Source: Gemmatimonadaceae bacterium
GTDB taxonomy: Bacteria; Gemmatimonadota; Gemmatimonadetes; Gemmatimonadales; Gemmatimonadaceae
Reading direction: 5' to 3'
NCBI GenBank assembly: GCA_013361335.1
Contig: JABFYH010000100.1
Coordinates: 1-39,142 of the forward strand
DNA length: 39,142 bases
In this document: piece by piece, positions 11,027 through 19,229 of the stretch
Layout of the letters: the number at the start of each line of letters is the position of its first letter
Numbering within the stretch: the stretch's first letter is position 1
Translations under genes and position numbers: made by a program
Notes under the pieces: generated by a model
Database searches by the model: none
The model's input: the letters and a program-made list of their open reading frames with translations, nothing else
What the model was told of the DNA's origin: nothing

Positions 11027-11971
11027 CTAGTCGGTGATCAGGGAGAGCGCCACGTCCCCGACCACCTGGAGGCTCCTGACCGAGATCTTGTCGATCGTAT
11101 CCTGAAGCGTGTGGTGATAGCTCGGGTTGGCCCCGCCACCGGGGGCCGGCGGCCCGTAGTCGTAGTCGATCACGTCGATCACCCGCAGCCCCTTGGCAAG
11201 CAGGGGAACATGATCGTCGGTCACGCCGCCGCCCGCCTCCGGGATGAAGTACTTGTCGTACCCCAGCTCCTTGGCCTTCTGCCAGACGCGGCTCACCACT
11301 TCGGGCGCCTGACGGACGGACTGCTCCTCCTGATAGATGTTCAGGTCCTTGTCGGCGATCATGTCCCACAGGACGCCGTACATCGGCCGGTAATCGGCCG
11401 ACGGGAGATGTGCGGCGAAGTACTGGGAGCCGAGGAGGACGTCGGCGTATGGGGGATCGAAGCTGGTGCCGTAGTCCTCGCCGTCGGTGAAGAGGAGGTC
11501 GACGCCGACGTTGGGATGGGCCTTCTTGAGCGCGTCACCCAGGGCGACGAACAGCCCCACCCCCGCGGCGCCGTCGTTCGCGCCGAGGATCGGCGTGCCG
11601 CGGTTGCCGAGGACACGATCCTCGTCGGCGGTCGGACGGGTGTCCCAGTGCGTGACGTAGAGGATCCGTTGGGTCGCCGCCGGATTGAAGCGGGCGAGGA
11701 TGTTCCGCAGCGGGAGGCTCTTGCCGTCCAGGGTGCGATGGACGAAGCGCTGCTCGATGACGGTGTCGGCGCGCTGCTTCATCATGGCGACGATCCAGTC
11801 GCCGGCCTTGACGTGACCCGGGGTCCCGGGCACGCGCGGACCGAACGCCACCTGGGCCTTCGTGTACGTCATCGCCGCCGCGGCGTCGAAGGCGGTCTTC
11901 GGGCCCCCTCGGCCGGGGAGCGTGTCGCAGGCGCCGACCGCGGCGAGCAGCAGAACGAGTAGCATGCGCAC
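11027..11971 (-). CDS. M28-family zinc peptidase / glutaminyl-cyclase-like lipoprotein
   Basis: About 314 residues from a GTG at 11971; an ATG two codons later is equally possible. The short N-terminus (MRMLLVLLLAAVGAC) ends in a lipobox with Cys15. The catalytic fold has all expected metal-site residues: His108 in THWDTRP, Asp133 in GANDGAAG, the Glu165 pair in TDGEDYG, Asp203 in LWDMIADKD and His287 in YHHTLQDT. The VTDDHVPLLAKG segment resembles glutaminyl-peptide cyclotransferases more than aminopeptidases. It therefore could form N-terminal pyroglutamate or act as an aminopeptidase; sequence alone does not decide. No clear ribosome site is visible, so the start is uncertain; the frame is open to 12100. 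Confidence 0.8.
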   Translation of the reverse strand: MRMLLVLLLAAVGACDTLPGRGGPKTAFDAAAAMTYTKAQVAFGPRVPGTPGHVKAGDWIVAMMKQRADTVIEQRFVHRTLDGKSLPLRNILARFNPAATQRILYVTHWDTRPTADEDRVLGNRGTPILGANDGAAGVGLFVALGDALKKAHPNVGVDLLFTDGEDYGTSFDPPYADVLLGSQYFAAHLPSADYRPMYGVLWDMIADKDLNIYQEEQSVRQAPEVVSRVWQKAKELGYDKYFIPEAGGGVTDDHVPLLAKGLRVIDVIDYDYGPPAPGGGANPSYHHTLQDTIDKISVRSLQVVGDVALSLITD

Positions 11972-12233
11972 GAGGTCGGGGGTCGCGGTGGCTTGGGGGT
12001 GACGATGCAGTTTCAACGGCGTCGGTGCAGTGTAGGAGGAGCGGCGGGTAGAGCGGCGTGCGTCGCCCGGTAAAGGTACACCGCCGGTGGGAAAGGGCAC
12101 GCGACTCGATGCCGGCCCGGCCCCGCGCCCTTGAATCTCGGTCGTCCCGGGTCGAAGTTATTGTCTGCAACGCACGCGACAACTCCGTGCGATTCTTGAA
12201 CTTCCGCGCGTGCCACGCAGGTCGGGTCCCGAC

Positions 12234-13904
12234 GTGACCATCATCAGCAAATACGTACTCAGGGAGCACGTCGGACCGCTGACGTTCGCGCTCACCGCGC
12301 TGACGTCGCTGATGCTGCTGCAGTTCATCTCCCGGCAGTTCGGCGAGCTCGTGGGAAAAGGGCTGCCGTGGTCGGTCATCGGTGAGTTCTTTCTGCTGTC
12401 GATCCCCTTCACCGTCGCGCTCACGGTGCCGATGTCGGTGCTGGTGGCGGTGCTCTACGCGTTCAGCCGGTTGGCGGGCGAGAACGAGGTCACCGCCATG
12501 AAGGCGAGCGGCGTCAGCCCGTGGCGGCTCGTGTCGCCCGCGGTCGGGGGCGGATTGTTCTGCGCGCTGGTGCTTCTCGCCTTCAGCGATCAGGTGCTCC
12601 CGCGCGCGAACCACCGGCTCAAGACGCTGCAGGACGACATCTCGCAGACGAAGCCGACCTTCCTGCTCAAGGAGCAGGTGATCAACTCGGTCGTCGAGGG
12701 GAAGTATTACCTCAAGGCGGGCAAGATCGACCGCGCCAGCGACAAGAACCTGCTGAGGGAGGTCGTGATCTACGACCTCGCCGATCCGACGCGCCGCCGG
12801 ACGATCTACGCCGACGACGGGGCGGTCCAGCTGTCGACGAACGGCAGGGATCTGGTGCTGGACCTGTATCACGGGCAGATGCAGGAGCTGGCCTCGGACA
12901 AGCCGGGCCAGCTCAACCGGCTCTTCTTCCAGCACGATCTCATCCGGTTCAAGGACGTCGCGAGCGGCGACTTCAAGCAGACGGAAGCCGGCGCCTCCTC
13001 CAAGAGCGACCGCGAGATGAGCGTGTGCGAGATGCAGCGCCGCCTGTGGCAGGCCAGTGGAAGCTACGAGGCGGCACAGCGCGAGTACGACGCCGTCCGC
13101 CATCCGGATACCTCGGCGACCGCCGACTCGCGCGCCGCGGCGAGCGCGCTCGGCCTCGCGCCGGTGCGCGTGCCGGAGCCGCGTGGGATCGGCTGGGCGT
13201 ATTGTCGACTCGTCGACTTCCTGCACGTGAAGGACGTGGAGGCGGCGACCCTGCCGCCGAGCGGGCAGGTGGTGCGGCAGGCGGCGCGACAGAACGTGGC
13301 TCGCCGCGATACGGTACGGCGCGACTCCGTGCGGCGCGACACGACGCGGCGGGTCGTGCCCCGCACGGCCGACCGCTTCGTGCCGGCGCGGAAGGTCGTC
13401 ACGCCGGCACCGGCGCCGGGCGGGATCGGGCAGGGGCCGCAGTCCATGCGGAGCCCCGACGACCAGGTCCGCCGCGCGCAGCTCGCCGAGGCGAAGCTGC
13501 GTCTGGACATCGCGCAGCGGGCCAGGAATCGGTATGAGATCGAGATCCACAAGAAGTTCTCGCTCTCGGCGGCGTGCGTCATCTTCGTCATCATCGGCGC
13601 GCCGATCGCCGTACGCTTCCCGCGTGGCGGAGTGGGGCTGGTGATCGGGGTCAGCCTGCTCGTGTTCGCGCTGTACTACGTGGGGCTCATCGGCGGCGAG
13701 TCGCTCGCCAACGAGGGGATCATTCCGCCCTTCTGGGCGATGTGGGGGACGAACGTGATCCTGACCATTGTCGGTGTCGTCCTCTTCCTCCGCATGGGGC
13801 GGGATTCGACGTCGAACCGCGGCGGCGACTGGAGCGACAAGCTCGATGCCCTGCTGGCGAAGTTCGGGCGCGGGCCGCAGGCGCGGCTGGAGAGCCTGTC
13901 ATGA
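12234..13904 (+). CDS. lptF: LPS export permease LptF with a large extra periplasmic insert
   Basis: A 556-residue LptF/LptG-family permease, about 190 residues longer than E. coli LptF. The GTG at 12234 begins the conserved TIISKYVLREHVGPL helix; the frame is open to a GTG at 12210 but without support. Three N-terminal helices (about 15-125) include ENEVTAMKASGVSPWRL, the coupling motif that meets the ATPase LptB. A beta-jellyroll domain (about 140-250) is followed by an unusual insert of about 170 residues, rich in Ala/Arg/Pro and holding an RRDT-VRRDS-VRRDT repeat at about 357-373. Three C-terminal helices close the protein. With LptG and LptB it should move LPS from the inner membrane. 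The stop overlaps lptG (ATGA). lptB is not in the window. Confidence 0.9.
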   Translation: MTIISKYVLREHVGPLTFALTALTSLMLLQFISRQFGELVGKGLPWSVIGEFFLLSIPFTVALTVPMSVLVAVLYAFSRLAGENEVTAMKASGVSPWRLVSPAVGGGLFCALVLLAFSDQVLPRANHRLKTLQDDISQTKPTFLLKEQVINSVVEGKYYLKAGKIDRASDKNLLREVVIYDLADPTRRRTIYADDGAVQLSTNGRDLVLDLYHGQMQELASDKPGQLNRLFFQHDLIRFKDVASGDFKQTEAGASSKSDREMSVCEMQRRLWQASGSYEAAQREYDAVRHPDTSATADSRAAASALGLAPVRVPEPRGIGWAYCRLVDFLHVKDVEAATLPPSGQVVRQAARQNVARRDTVRRDSVRRDTTRRVVPRTADRFVPARKVVTPAPAPGGIGQGPQSMRSPDDQVRRAQLAEAKLRLDIAQRARNRYEIEIHKKFSLSAACVIFVIIGAPIAVRFPRGGVGLVIGVSLLVFALYYVGLIGGESLANEGIIPPFWAMWGTNVILTIVGVVLFLRMGRDSTSNRGGDWSDKLDALLAKFGRGPQARLESLS

Positions 13905-14986
13905 GCGTCGTGCGCCCTCTCGACCGGTACGTCTTCGTGGAGTGGATGAAGATCTTCGTCGCCACGGCGATCGGGCTGCCGGTCCTGCTCGTGATCATCG
14001 ATCTCACCGATCATCTGCAGCAGTACCTGACGCGCAACATCCCGGCGCCGGACATCGCGTTGAGCTACGTGTACTGGATGCCACAGTCGATGTTCATGGC
14101 GATGCCGGCGGCGGTCCTGTTCGCGACGGTGTTCTCCGTCGGCACCTTCACGCGGCATTCCGAGATCACCGCGGCCAAGGCGTCGGGGATCAGCTTCTAC
14201 CGGCTGGTGGCGCCGATCCTGCTCGGCGCGACGCTCGCGGCGGGGCTGGATCTGGTGGTGGGCGAGCTCGTGCCGATCACCGACGCGCGGCGCAACGACC
14301 TGCTGCGCGAGAGCAAGGTGCAGTCGGGAACGCAGCGGTTCAACTTCGCCTATGCGGCAGAGTATGGGCGGGTGTACAAGGCCCAGACGCTGGACGTGCC
14401 GGGCGGGCGGATGGACCGGCTCCAGATCGAACGAAAGGGGAGCGGGAAGGATTATCCGACGGTCGTGATCTCGTCGTCGGAGGCGAAGTACGATCCGGCG
14501 ACCGGGCGGTGGACCCTCGGCGCGGGCGACATGCACATCATCCGTGACAGCACTCCCAGCATGGTGATCAGCTTCAGCGAGCTGCGGGATCGGAACATGC
14601 GCGAGCGGCCGGCGGACCTGATGGCCAAGCCGCGCGACCCGCAGGAGATGCGCTACGGGGAGCTGACGCGATTCATCCACGCGCTCGAGCGCTCGGGGGG
14701 CGACGGCAACCTGCTCCGCGTGGAGCGGGCGCTCAAGATCGCCATCCCGATCACCTGCCTGGTCATCGCGATGTTCGGCGCGCCGCTGGCGACGAGCACC
14801 CAGCGCGGCGGCACCGCCTACGGCATCGGCCTGAGCCTGGCGATCACCGTCACCTTCCTCATGCTCATCCAGCTCACGAAGCCACTGGGCGGCAAGAACA
14901 TCATCTGGCCCGACGTGGCGGCGTGGCTGCCGAACGCGCTGTTCGCCCTCGGCGGGTTCGTCCTGCTCGCCCGCGTGCGCACGTGA
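13901..14986 (+). CDS. lptG: LPS export permease LptG
   Basis: A 361-residue LptF/LptG-family permease of normal length, starting at an ATG that overlaps the lptF stop (ATGA), so the pair is translationally coupled. Helices lie at about 17-36, 60-85, 100-125, 280-300, 305-330 and 335-358. HSEITAAKASGISFYRLV is the LptB-coupling motif, and the periplasmic jellyroll is at about 140-255. It forms the heterodimer with LptF. Its end overlaps mlaE as GTGA. Partner ATPase LptB and the LptC-A-D bridge must be encoded elsewhere. Confidence 0.9.
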   Translation: MSVVRPLDRYVFVEWMKIFVATAIGLPVLLVIIDLTDHLQQYLTRNIPAPDIALSYVYWMPQSMFMAMPAAVLFATVFSVGTFTRHSEITAAKASGISFYRLVAPILLGATLAAGLDLVVGELVPITDARRNDLLRESKVQSGTQRFNFAYAAEYGRVYKAQTLDVPGGRMDRLQIERKGSGKDYPTVVISSSEAKYDPATGRWTLGAGDMHIIRDSTPSMVISFSELRDRNMRERPADLMAKPRDPQEMRYGELTRFIHALERSGGDGNLLRVERALKIAIPITCLVIAMFGAPLATSTQRGGTAYGIGLSLAITVTFLMLIQLTKPLGGKNIIWPDVAAWLPNALFALGGFVLLARVRT

Positions 14987-15834
14987 GCGTCCCGACGCGG
15001 CTGGACGAGCCGCGCGGCACCGAGACCTTTCCGATCGTTCAGCGCGGCGGGATCAAGTTCTTCCGCCGCGTGACGCGTGGGTTCATCTCGTTCTTCGGAC
15101 AGATCGGCGCGCGCGGCTACTTCCTCCGCGACATCGCGCGTGCGCTCGGCGACCCGGCCACCTTCGTGCCGGAGACGATCCGGCAGATGCGCGGGATCGG
15201 CGTGGACTCGATCCCGCTGACGGTGATCGTGGCGGCGTTCATCGGCGGGGTCATCGCCATCCAGGTCCGGTATCAGCTTTTCCCCGGGGTGCAGCTCTCG
15301 ATCATCGGGCTGTCCGTGCGGCTCATGCAGGTGCTCGAGCTGGGGCCCCTCCTCACGGGGCTCGTGCTCACGGGTCGCGTCGGGGCGCGGATGACGGCGG
15401 AGATCGGGACGATGCGGGTGACCGAGCAGATCGATGCGCTCGAGACGCTCTCGTACGATCCGGTCGCCTTCCTGATCGTGCCGCGGCTGCTCGCGTCGCT
15501 CATCATGCTGCCGGCGCTGGTGGTGCTCGCCGACGCGACGGGGCTGTTCAGCGGGTATCTGGTCTCGGTGTACGTGACCGAGGTGACGAAGCAGGACTTC
15601 GTCTCCGGCGTGCGGCTTGGCTTCGGCACCTTCCAGGTGGTCTATTCCCTGCTCAAGGCGACGCTGTTCGGCGCCGCGATCGCCTTCATCTGCTCCTACG
15701 AGGGCTTCGTGACCGAAGCGGGGGCAGAAGGGGTGGGTCGTTCCACGGCGAAGGCGGTGGTCATCACCTCCGTGGCGATCCTCATTCTCGATACGTTGAC
15801 GGCAGCGCTCCTGGCCCCTTACCTACAGACATGA
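14983..15834 (+). CDS. mlaE: MlaE-family lipid ABC transporter permease
   Basis: A 283-residue MlaE/Ttg2B-type permease. The GTG at 14983 overlaps the lptG stop (GTGA); the frame is open further upstream inside lptG but that part is not MlaE-like. After a hydrophilic leader of about 45 residues, the conserved helices follow: VIVAAFIGGVIAIQ, then the ELGPLLTGLVLTGRVGARM and AEIGTMRVTEQIDALE segments that are diagnostic for the family, and a C-terminal VVITSVAILILDTL helix. It should move phospholipid between the membranes with an MlaF ATPase and the MCE protein encoded next. No mlaF lies in the operon, unlike the usual F-E-D order. Confidence 0.92.
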   Translation: MSVPTRLDEPRGTETFPIVQRGGIKFFRRVTRGFISFFGQIGARGYFLRDIARALGDPATFVPETIRQMRGIGVDSIPLTVIVAAFIGGVIAIQVRYQLFPGVQLSIIGLSVRLMQVLELGPLLTGLVLTGRVGARMTAEIGTMRVTEQIDALETLSYDPVAFLIVPRLLASLIMLPALVVLADATGLFSGYLVSVYVTEVTKQDFVSGVRLGFGTFQVVYSLLKATLFGAAIAFICSYEGFVTEAGAEGVGRSTAKAVVITSVAILILDTLTAALLAPYLQT

Positions 15835-16733
15835 AACGGCGCGACGAAGTCCTGGTCGGAGTCTTCCTCAGCGCGGCGCTCGCGATCCTGCTCCTCGGCA
15901 CGCTGTGGCTGGTGCGCGGCGGGCTGTCGTCGGGGTATCCGTTGTACAGCAAGTTCGCCTGGGGGCAGAACCTCAAGCCGGGACAGCCGCTGCTGCTCGC
16001 GGGGGTGAACGTCGGCGCCGTGGCGGACGTGCAGCTCCGCGACGACGGCTTCCTCGACGTCTTTCTTCGCGTGAACAACGACGTGAAGGTGCCGAAGAAC
16101 TCCGTGGCGAGCGTGAAGCCGATCGGCATCTTCGGCGACGCGGCGATCGCGCTCACGCCGAAGGGGCCGAGCAAGATCTACTTCCAGCCCGGCGACACGG
16201 TGCCGGTGGGCGCAGGCGAAACGGACATCCAGGCGATCGAGAACAAGGTGGATTCGATCGCCGGCACGGTGAACGTCATGGTCCGCACGCTGAACGCGGA
16301 GCTGGTGGCGAGCGGCGGGCTGCGCGACATCCGCCGCTCGATGGCAAATGCGGCGGCGCTGTCCGCCAACGCGGCGCAGCTCTCGGCGCAGCTCAACGCG
16401 ATCGCCGCGGAGCAGAACCGCAATCTCACGGCGACGATGGCGTCGTTCCGTCGGGCCGCGAGCGCGGTCGACTCGGCCAAGATCGACTCGACGATGAAGA
16501 ACTTCCAGACGTCGAGCGCGAGCCTGACCCGCATCGCCGAGAATCTCGATCAGACGAGCAAGCGCGCCGACAACCTGGTGGCGGGGATCGAGCGGGGCGA
16601 CGGCAACGCGGGCAAGCTCCTCAAGGATACCCTGCTCTATCGCGATCTCCGCGGGCTGGTGACGCAGGCGGACTCGGTGCTGGCGGATCTCAAGAAGAAT
16701 CCGAGGAAGTACATCAATCTCAAGATCTTCTGA
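15831..16733 (+). CDS. mlaD: MlaD-like MCE-domain lipid-binding protein
   Basis: A 300-residue protein with one N-terminal membrane anchor (about 9-30), a single MCE domain (about 38-118, with LKPGQPLLLAGVNVGAV and VKPIGIFGDAAIAL) and a long helical C-terminal region (about 130-290). The latter is Ala/Asn/Asp-rich and probably coiled, ending KYINLKIF, an ending I associate with MCE proteins of Bacteroidota and related phyla. The ATG overlaps the mlaE stop. It should form a hexameric ring that passes lipid from MlaE into the periplasm. Last gene of lptF-lptG-mlaE-mlaD, followed by a terminator hairpin at 16803-16837. Confidence 0.9.
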   Translation: MKRRDEVLVGVFLSAALAILLLGTLWLVRGGLSSGYPLYSKFAWGQNLKPGQPLLLAGVNVGAVADVQLRDDGFLDVFLRVNNDVKVPKNSVASVKPIGIFGDAAIALTPKGPSKIYFQPGDTVPVGAGETDIQAIENKVDSIAGTVNVMVRTLNAELVASGGLRDIRRSMANAAALSANAAQLSAQLNAIAAEQNRNLTATMASFRRAASAVDSAKIDSTMKNFQTSSASLTRIAENLDQTSKRADNLVAGIERGDGNAGKLLKDTLLYRDLRGLVTQADSVLADLKKNPRKYINLKIF

Positions 16734-16752
16734 TGCGATCCGAACGCTAAGT

Positions 16753-16873
16753 CATGAAGGGTCAACCGTGAACGGTGAACCGTGAACCGGGAACCGTAAG
16801 TTCAACGGCACACCAGACCTGGTCCGGTGTGCCGTTGCAGTAGCGGTTCACGCTTCACGGTTCACGGTTCACG
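16753..16873. repeat. Heptamer-repeat inverted element, copy 2, enclosing a terminator
   Basis: The left arm (16753-16800) has about seven degenerate heptamers of the CGTGAAC / GGTGAAC type. The right arm (16845-16873) has four inverted ones (GGTTCAC, GCTTCAC, GGTTCAC, GGTTCAC). Between them sits the 12-bp hairpin at 16803-16837. The right arm also encodes the last codon and the TGA stop (16871..16869) of the minus-strand small gene. The organisation resembles copy 1 at 8357-8430 but with a longer centre. Confidence 0.8.
16803..16837. terminator. Terminator hairpin after mlaD
   Basis: CAACGGCACACC pairs with GGTGTGCCGTTG (12 bp), and the loop adds a GACC/GGTC pairing. It lies between the convergent mlaD and the small minus-strand gene, nested in the heptamer element. 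Confidence 0.7.
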
Positions 16874-17159
16874 TGGTATCAGGGGCGCGTTTGTCGATCA
16901 CCGAGCCGCCCGACGGCTCGCTGCCCCAGCCCGCGCTGCCGCCGCGGTCGGTGCCCTTCGAGAAGTCCGGGGTCGGAGTCGCCGGGTCGACCCGCTCCTC
17001 TCGCTCGCCGTGCTTTCCATGCGCGCCATGACCGCGCTGGCCGGCGCTGTCGACACCGGGCTCGGCGCGGTCGAGGTTGCCGTGCGCCTCGCTCTCTTCG
17101 CTCCGGCCGCCGGGCACGTGATCGCCGCGCGGGACGTTCTCCTTCGATCGATCGCTCAT
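16869..17159 (-). CDS. Small hydrophilic protein of unknown function
   Basis: A 96-residue frame starting MSDRSKENVPRG at 17159, with AGGGAT about 8 bases upstream. The protein has no membrane segment and is rich in Gly, Glu, Asp, Arg and His (for example HGAHGKHGEREE), suggesting disorder. I recognise no domain. The stop codon lies inside a heptamer repeat, so the original C-terminus may have been replaced. A longer frame to 17231 lacks a ribosome site. Coding status is plausible but not certain. Confidence 0.5.
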   Translation of the reverse strand: MSDRSKENVPRGDHVPGGRSEESEAHGNLDRAEPGVDSAGQRGHGAHGKHGEREERVDPATPTPDFSKGTDRGGSAGWGSEPSGGSVIDKRAPDTT

Positions 17160-17311
17160 GAGCTGATCCCTGGTGAATGGTCTCGAGTGGTCCACCCCAA
17201 GGGCATCAGCCGTGCCGAGACAGCCCATCACGCTTGGCTAGGCTTCCCGCGCCCGGTTTGGCTTACCGGCCAGGACGTTCGCTCATGCATCGACGCATCC
17301 TTGCATCAATG

Positions 17312-17393
17312 AGAGCAACAGCGCAAACCGCAGAGGGGCGCCGAGGACTGCATCAGCGTAGTCCTTTGCGCCCCTCTGCGTTGCTCTGCGGTC
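17312..17393. repeat. Long hairpin element with CGCAGAGGGGCGC arms
   Basis: A perfect 13-bp inverted repeat (17329-17341 and 17368-17380) encloses an AGGACT / AGTCCT stem (17344-17349 and 17360-17365). An outer pair AGAGCAAC / GTTGCTCT (17312-17319 and 17380-17387) and a repeated TCTGCGG word extend it. It sits just downstream of the APC permease stop on the minus strand and can act as its terminator. The arms, read as CTTTGCGCCCCTCTGCG, look like a dispersed intergenic repeat of the kind seen in other phyla; only one copy is in this window. Confidence 0.75.
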
Positions 17394-17405
17394 AGTTTGG
17401 TCTCC

Positions 17406-18800
17406 TCAGCGCGATCGTCCCACCGTGAAGTAGTAGACAGGCACGCCGAGCACGATCACACCCAGCACCGCGAGCGTCGGCCAGCGGCTCGTCGGATCGA
17501 GGATCGCGTTGCCGAGCAGAAACAGCGTCGCGAGGATGAAGAGTGCGGGGACGACCGGGTAGAGCGGGGTGCGGAAGGGCGGATCGTAATCCATGCGCTT
17601 CCGCAGCACGAAGATCGACGCGACGGCCAGGGCATAGAACGGCACGATCGCCGTGACGAAGGTATCGGCGAGCTGCTCGAAGGTCCGGAGCAGGACGAAC
17701 ACCACGCCCAGCCCCGTGGTCAGCAGGATGGAGACGTACGGCGTGTGATAGCGCGGGTGCACCGCGGCCACCTTGCGGAAGAACAGCCCGTCGTCGGCCA
17801 TGGCGAAGAAGATCCGCGGTGCGGTGAGCAGCGTGCCGTTGAGCGTGCCGAAGGTCGACAGCATCACGGTCGCCGCCACGAAGATCACCCCCGGCGCGCC
17901 GATGAGCCGCTGCGCGACCTCCGCCGCGACGAGCCGCGACCGCCGGATCTCGTCCACCGGCAGCACCGCCATGTAGGCGACGTTCGCGAGGAGGTAGATC
18001 GCGATCACCGCCAACGTACCGATGAGAATGGCGCGCGGGAGCGTCCAGCGCGGCTCACGCACCTCGCCGGCCACGAAGCTCAGATCCGCCCAGCCGTCGA
18101 AGGCCCAGAGCACGCTCACCAGCGCGAGGCCGAACGCGGCGATGTGGAACGAGCCTGCCGGGACCGCCGGGGTATAGTGCCCTCCCGTCCGCGGCAGCCC
18201 GATCGCGAGCGCGAGCACGACGATGAACGTCAGCCCGCCGTACTTCGCCAGCGTCGTGAGGTTCTGTACGAGCGAGCCCCACCGCACTCCGACGTAGTTG
18301 AAGGTCGCGGTGAGCAGGATGGCCACCGCGGCCACGTAATGCACGTAGGTGTTGTACGGCTCGACCGACGGCTCGTAGCCGAGCACCCGCATCAGGTACT
18401 CGGCGAAGGTCGTGCTGATCGCGCCGAGTGAGGCGGCGCGGATGAGCGTCAGCTCGGCCCACCCGAAGAGGAAGGCCGGGAGTCGCCCCCATCCCTCGCG
18501 GATGAAGACGTAGGCCCCGCCCGTCTCCGGCAGGGCGCCGGTCAGCTCGGCGAGCGTGAGTGCGCCACAGAGCGCGAAGAGACCGCCGGCCACCCACACC
18601 GCCATCAGTGGGAGTGGACCGGGCAGCTTGTCGGCGATGCCGGCGGGAGAGCGGAAGATTCCCGAGCCGATCGTGGAGCCGATGAGCACCGCCACGGCGC
18701 TCCACAGCCCGAGCTGTCGCTTGAGAGCAGGCGCGCCACCTGCCTCGCCGTCGGGCCGTCGGCCCGCGACGGGTTCAGGATTGCTGGTGGAGATCGCCAT
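17406..18800 (-). CDS. APC-family amino acid permease
   Basis: A 464-residue transporter with about 12 membrane helices. It begins with a hydrophilic leader and the family signature LWSAVAVLIGSTIGSGIFRS (about 32-51), the broken TM1 motif GSGIF that binds the amino-acid backbone. The TM6 region FAFDGWADL (here LWAFDGWADLSFVAGEVREP, about 233-252) and TM8 region NGTLLTAPRIFFAMADDGLFF match the LAT/cationic subgroup. It should exchange or import amino acids across the inner membrane; the substrate is not predictable. It is divergent from the heme A operon and ends in the hairpin at 17312-17393. Confidence 0.9.
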   Translation of the reverse strand: MAISTSNPEPVAGRRPDGEAGGAPALKRQLGLWSAVAVLIGSTIGSGIFRSPAGIADKLPGPLPLMAVWVAGGLFALCGALTLAELTGALPETGGAYVFIREGWGRLPAFLFGWAELTLIRAASLGAISTTFAEYLMRVLGYEPSVEPYNTYVHYVAAVAILLTATFNYVGVRWGSLVQNLTTLAKYGGLTFIVVLALAIGLPRTGGHYTPAVPAGSFHIAAFGLALVSVLWAFDGWADLSFVAGEVREPRWTLPRAILIGTLAVIAIYLLANVAYMAVLPVDEIRRSRLVAAEVAQRLIGAPGVIFVAATVMLSTFGTLNGTLLTAPRIFFAMADDGLFFRKVAAVHPRYHTPYVSILLTTGLGVVFVLLRTFEQLADTFVTAIVPFYALAVASIFVLRKRMDYDPPFRTPLYPVVPALFILATLFLLGNAILDPTSRWPTLAVLGVIVLGVPVYYFTVGRSR

Positions 18801-18962
18801 GCGCGAATGCTACGGCCCGGATCGAGCCGCGGCGAGTACGCGATGAGGACTTGCATCGCGAACGTGGCACGGCGCGGCGTCGGGGTTTGCCCGGTTGACC
18901 CCCGCTCCACCCCCGACGACCTTTCGATCTCGACCATTCTCCGTACTGCCCCACTGCTACAG

Positions 18963-19229
18963 ATGCGATTCTCCTTCGCCGACGGACTGTTCTGGGCGTC
19001 CGTGGCGTGCTGCGCCGTCGCGCAGTATCTGATCATCCGCTCCGTCGGTGGCCAACGCCATCTGCCGGAGCCCGCGGCGCGCCTGCCGCGGCAGCGGAGC
19101 GCGGTGGAGCTGCTGTGGGCGGTGGTCCCCGCAGTCGCGCTCGCGGCACTGTTCGTCGTCACCTGGCGCACGATGCACCGCGCGCCGGAGCCGCCGACCG
19201 ACCGGTTCGTCCGCCAGGTCGAGCGATGA
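18963..19229 (+). CDS. Mini membrane protein resembling the COX2 transmembrane hairpin
   Basis: An 88-residue protein with two predicted helices: about 5-25 (DGLFWASVACCAVAQYLII) and about 47-68. The second reads AVELLWAVVPAVALAALFV, close to the E-x-x-W-x-x-x-P pattern of the second helix of cytochrome c oxidase subunit II, but there is no copper (CuA) domain. The ATG at 18963 is chosen because the protein begins at the first helix; the frame extends upstream to 18807 without support. It overlaps ctaA by ATGA, so it is co-translated with heme A synthesis. A role in oxidase assembly is inference from context. Confidence 0.65.
   Translation: MRFSFADGLFWASVACCAVAQYLIIRSVGGQRHLPEPAARLPRQRSAVELLWAVVPAVALAALFVVTWRTMHRAPEPPTDRFVRQVER

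Noticed and set aside
11535-13550. 671-codon minus-strand frame across the M28 and lptF region
   Set aside because: Crosses two real genes on opposite strands and carries no recognisable domain.
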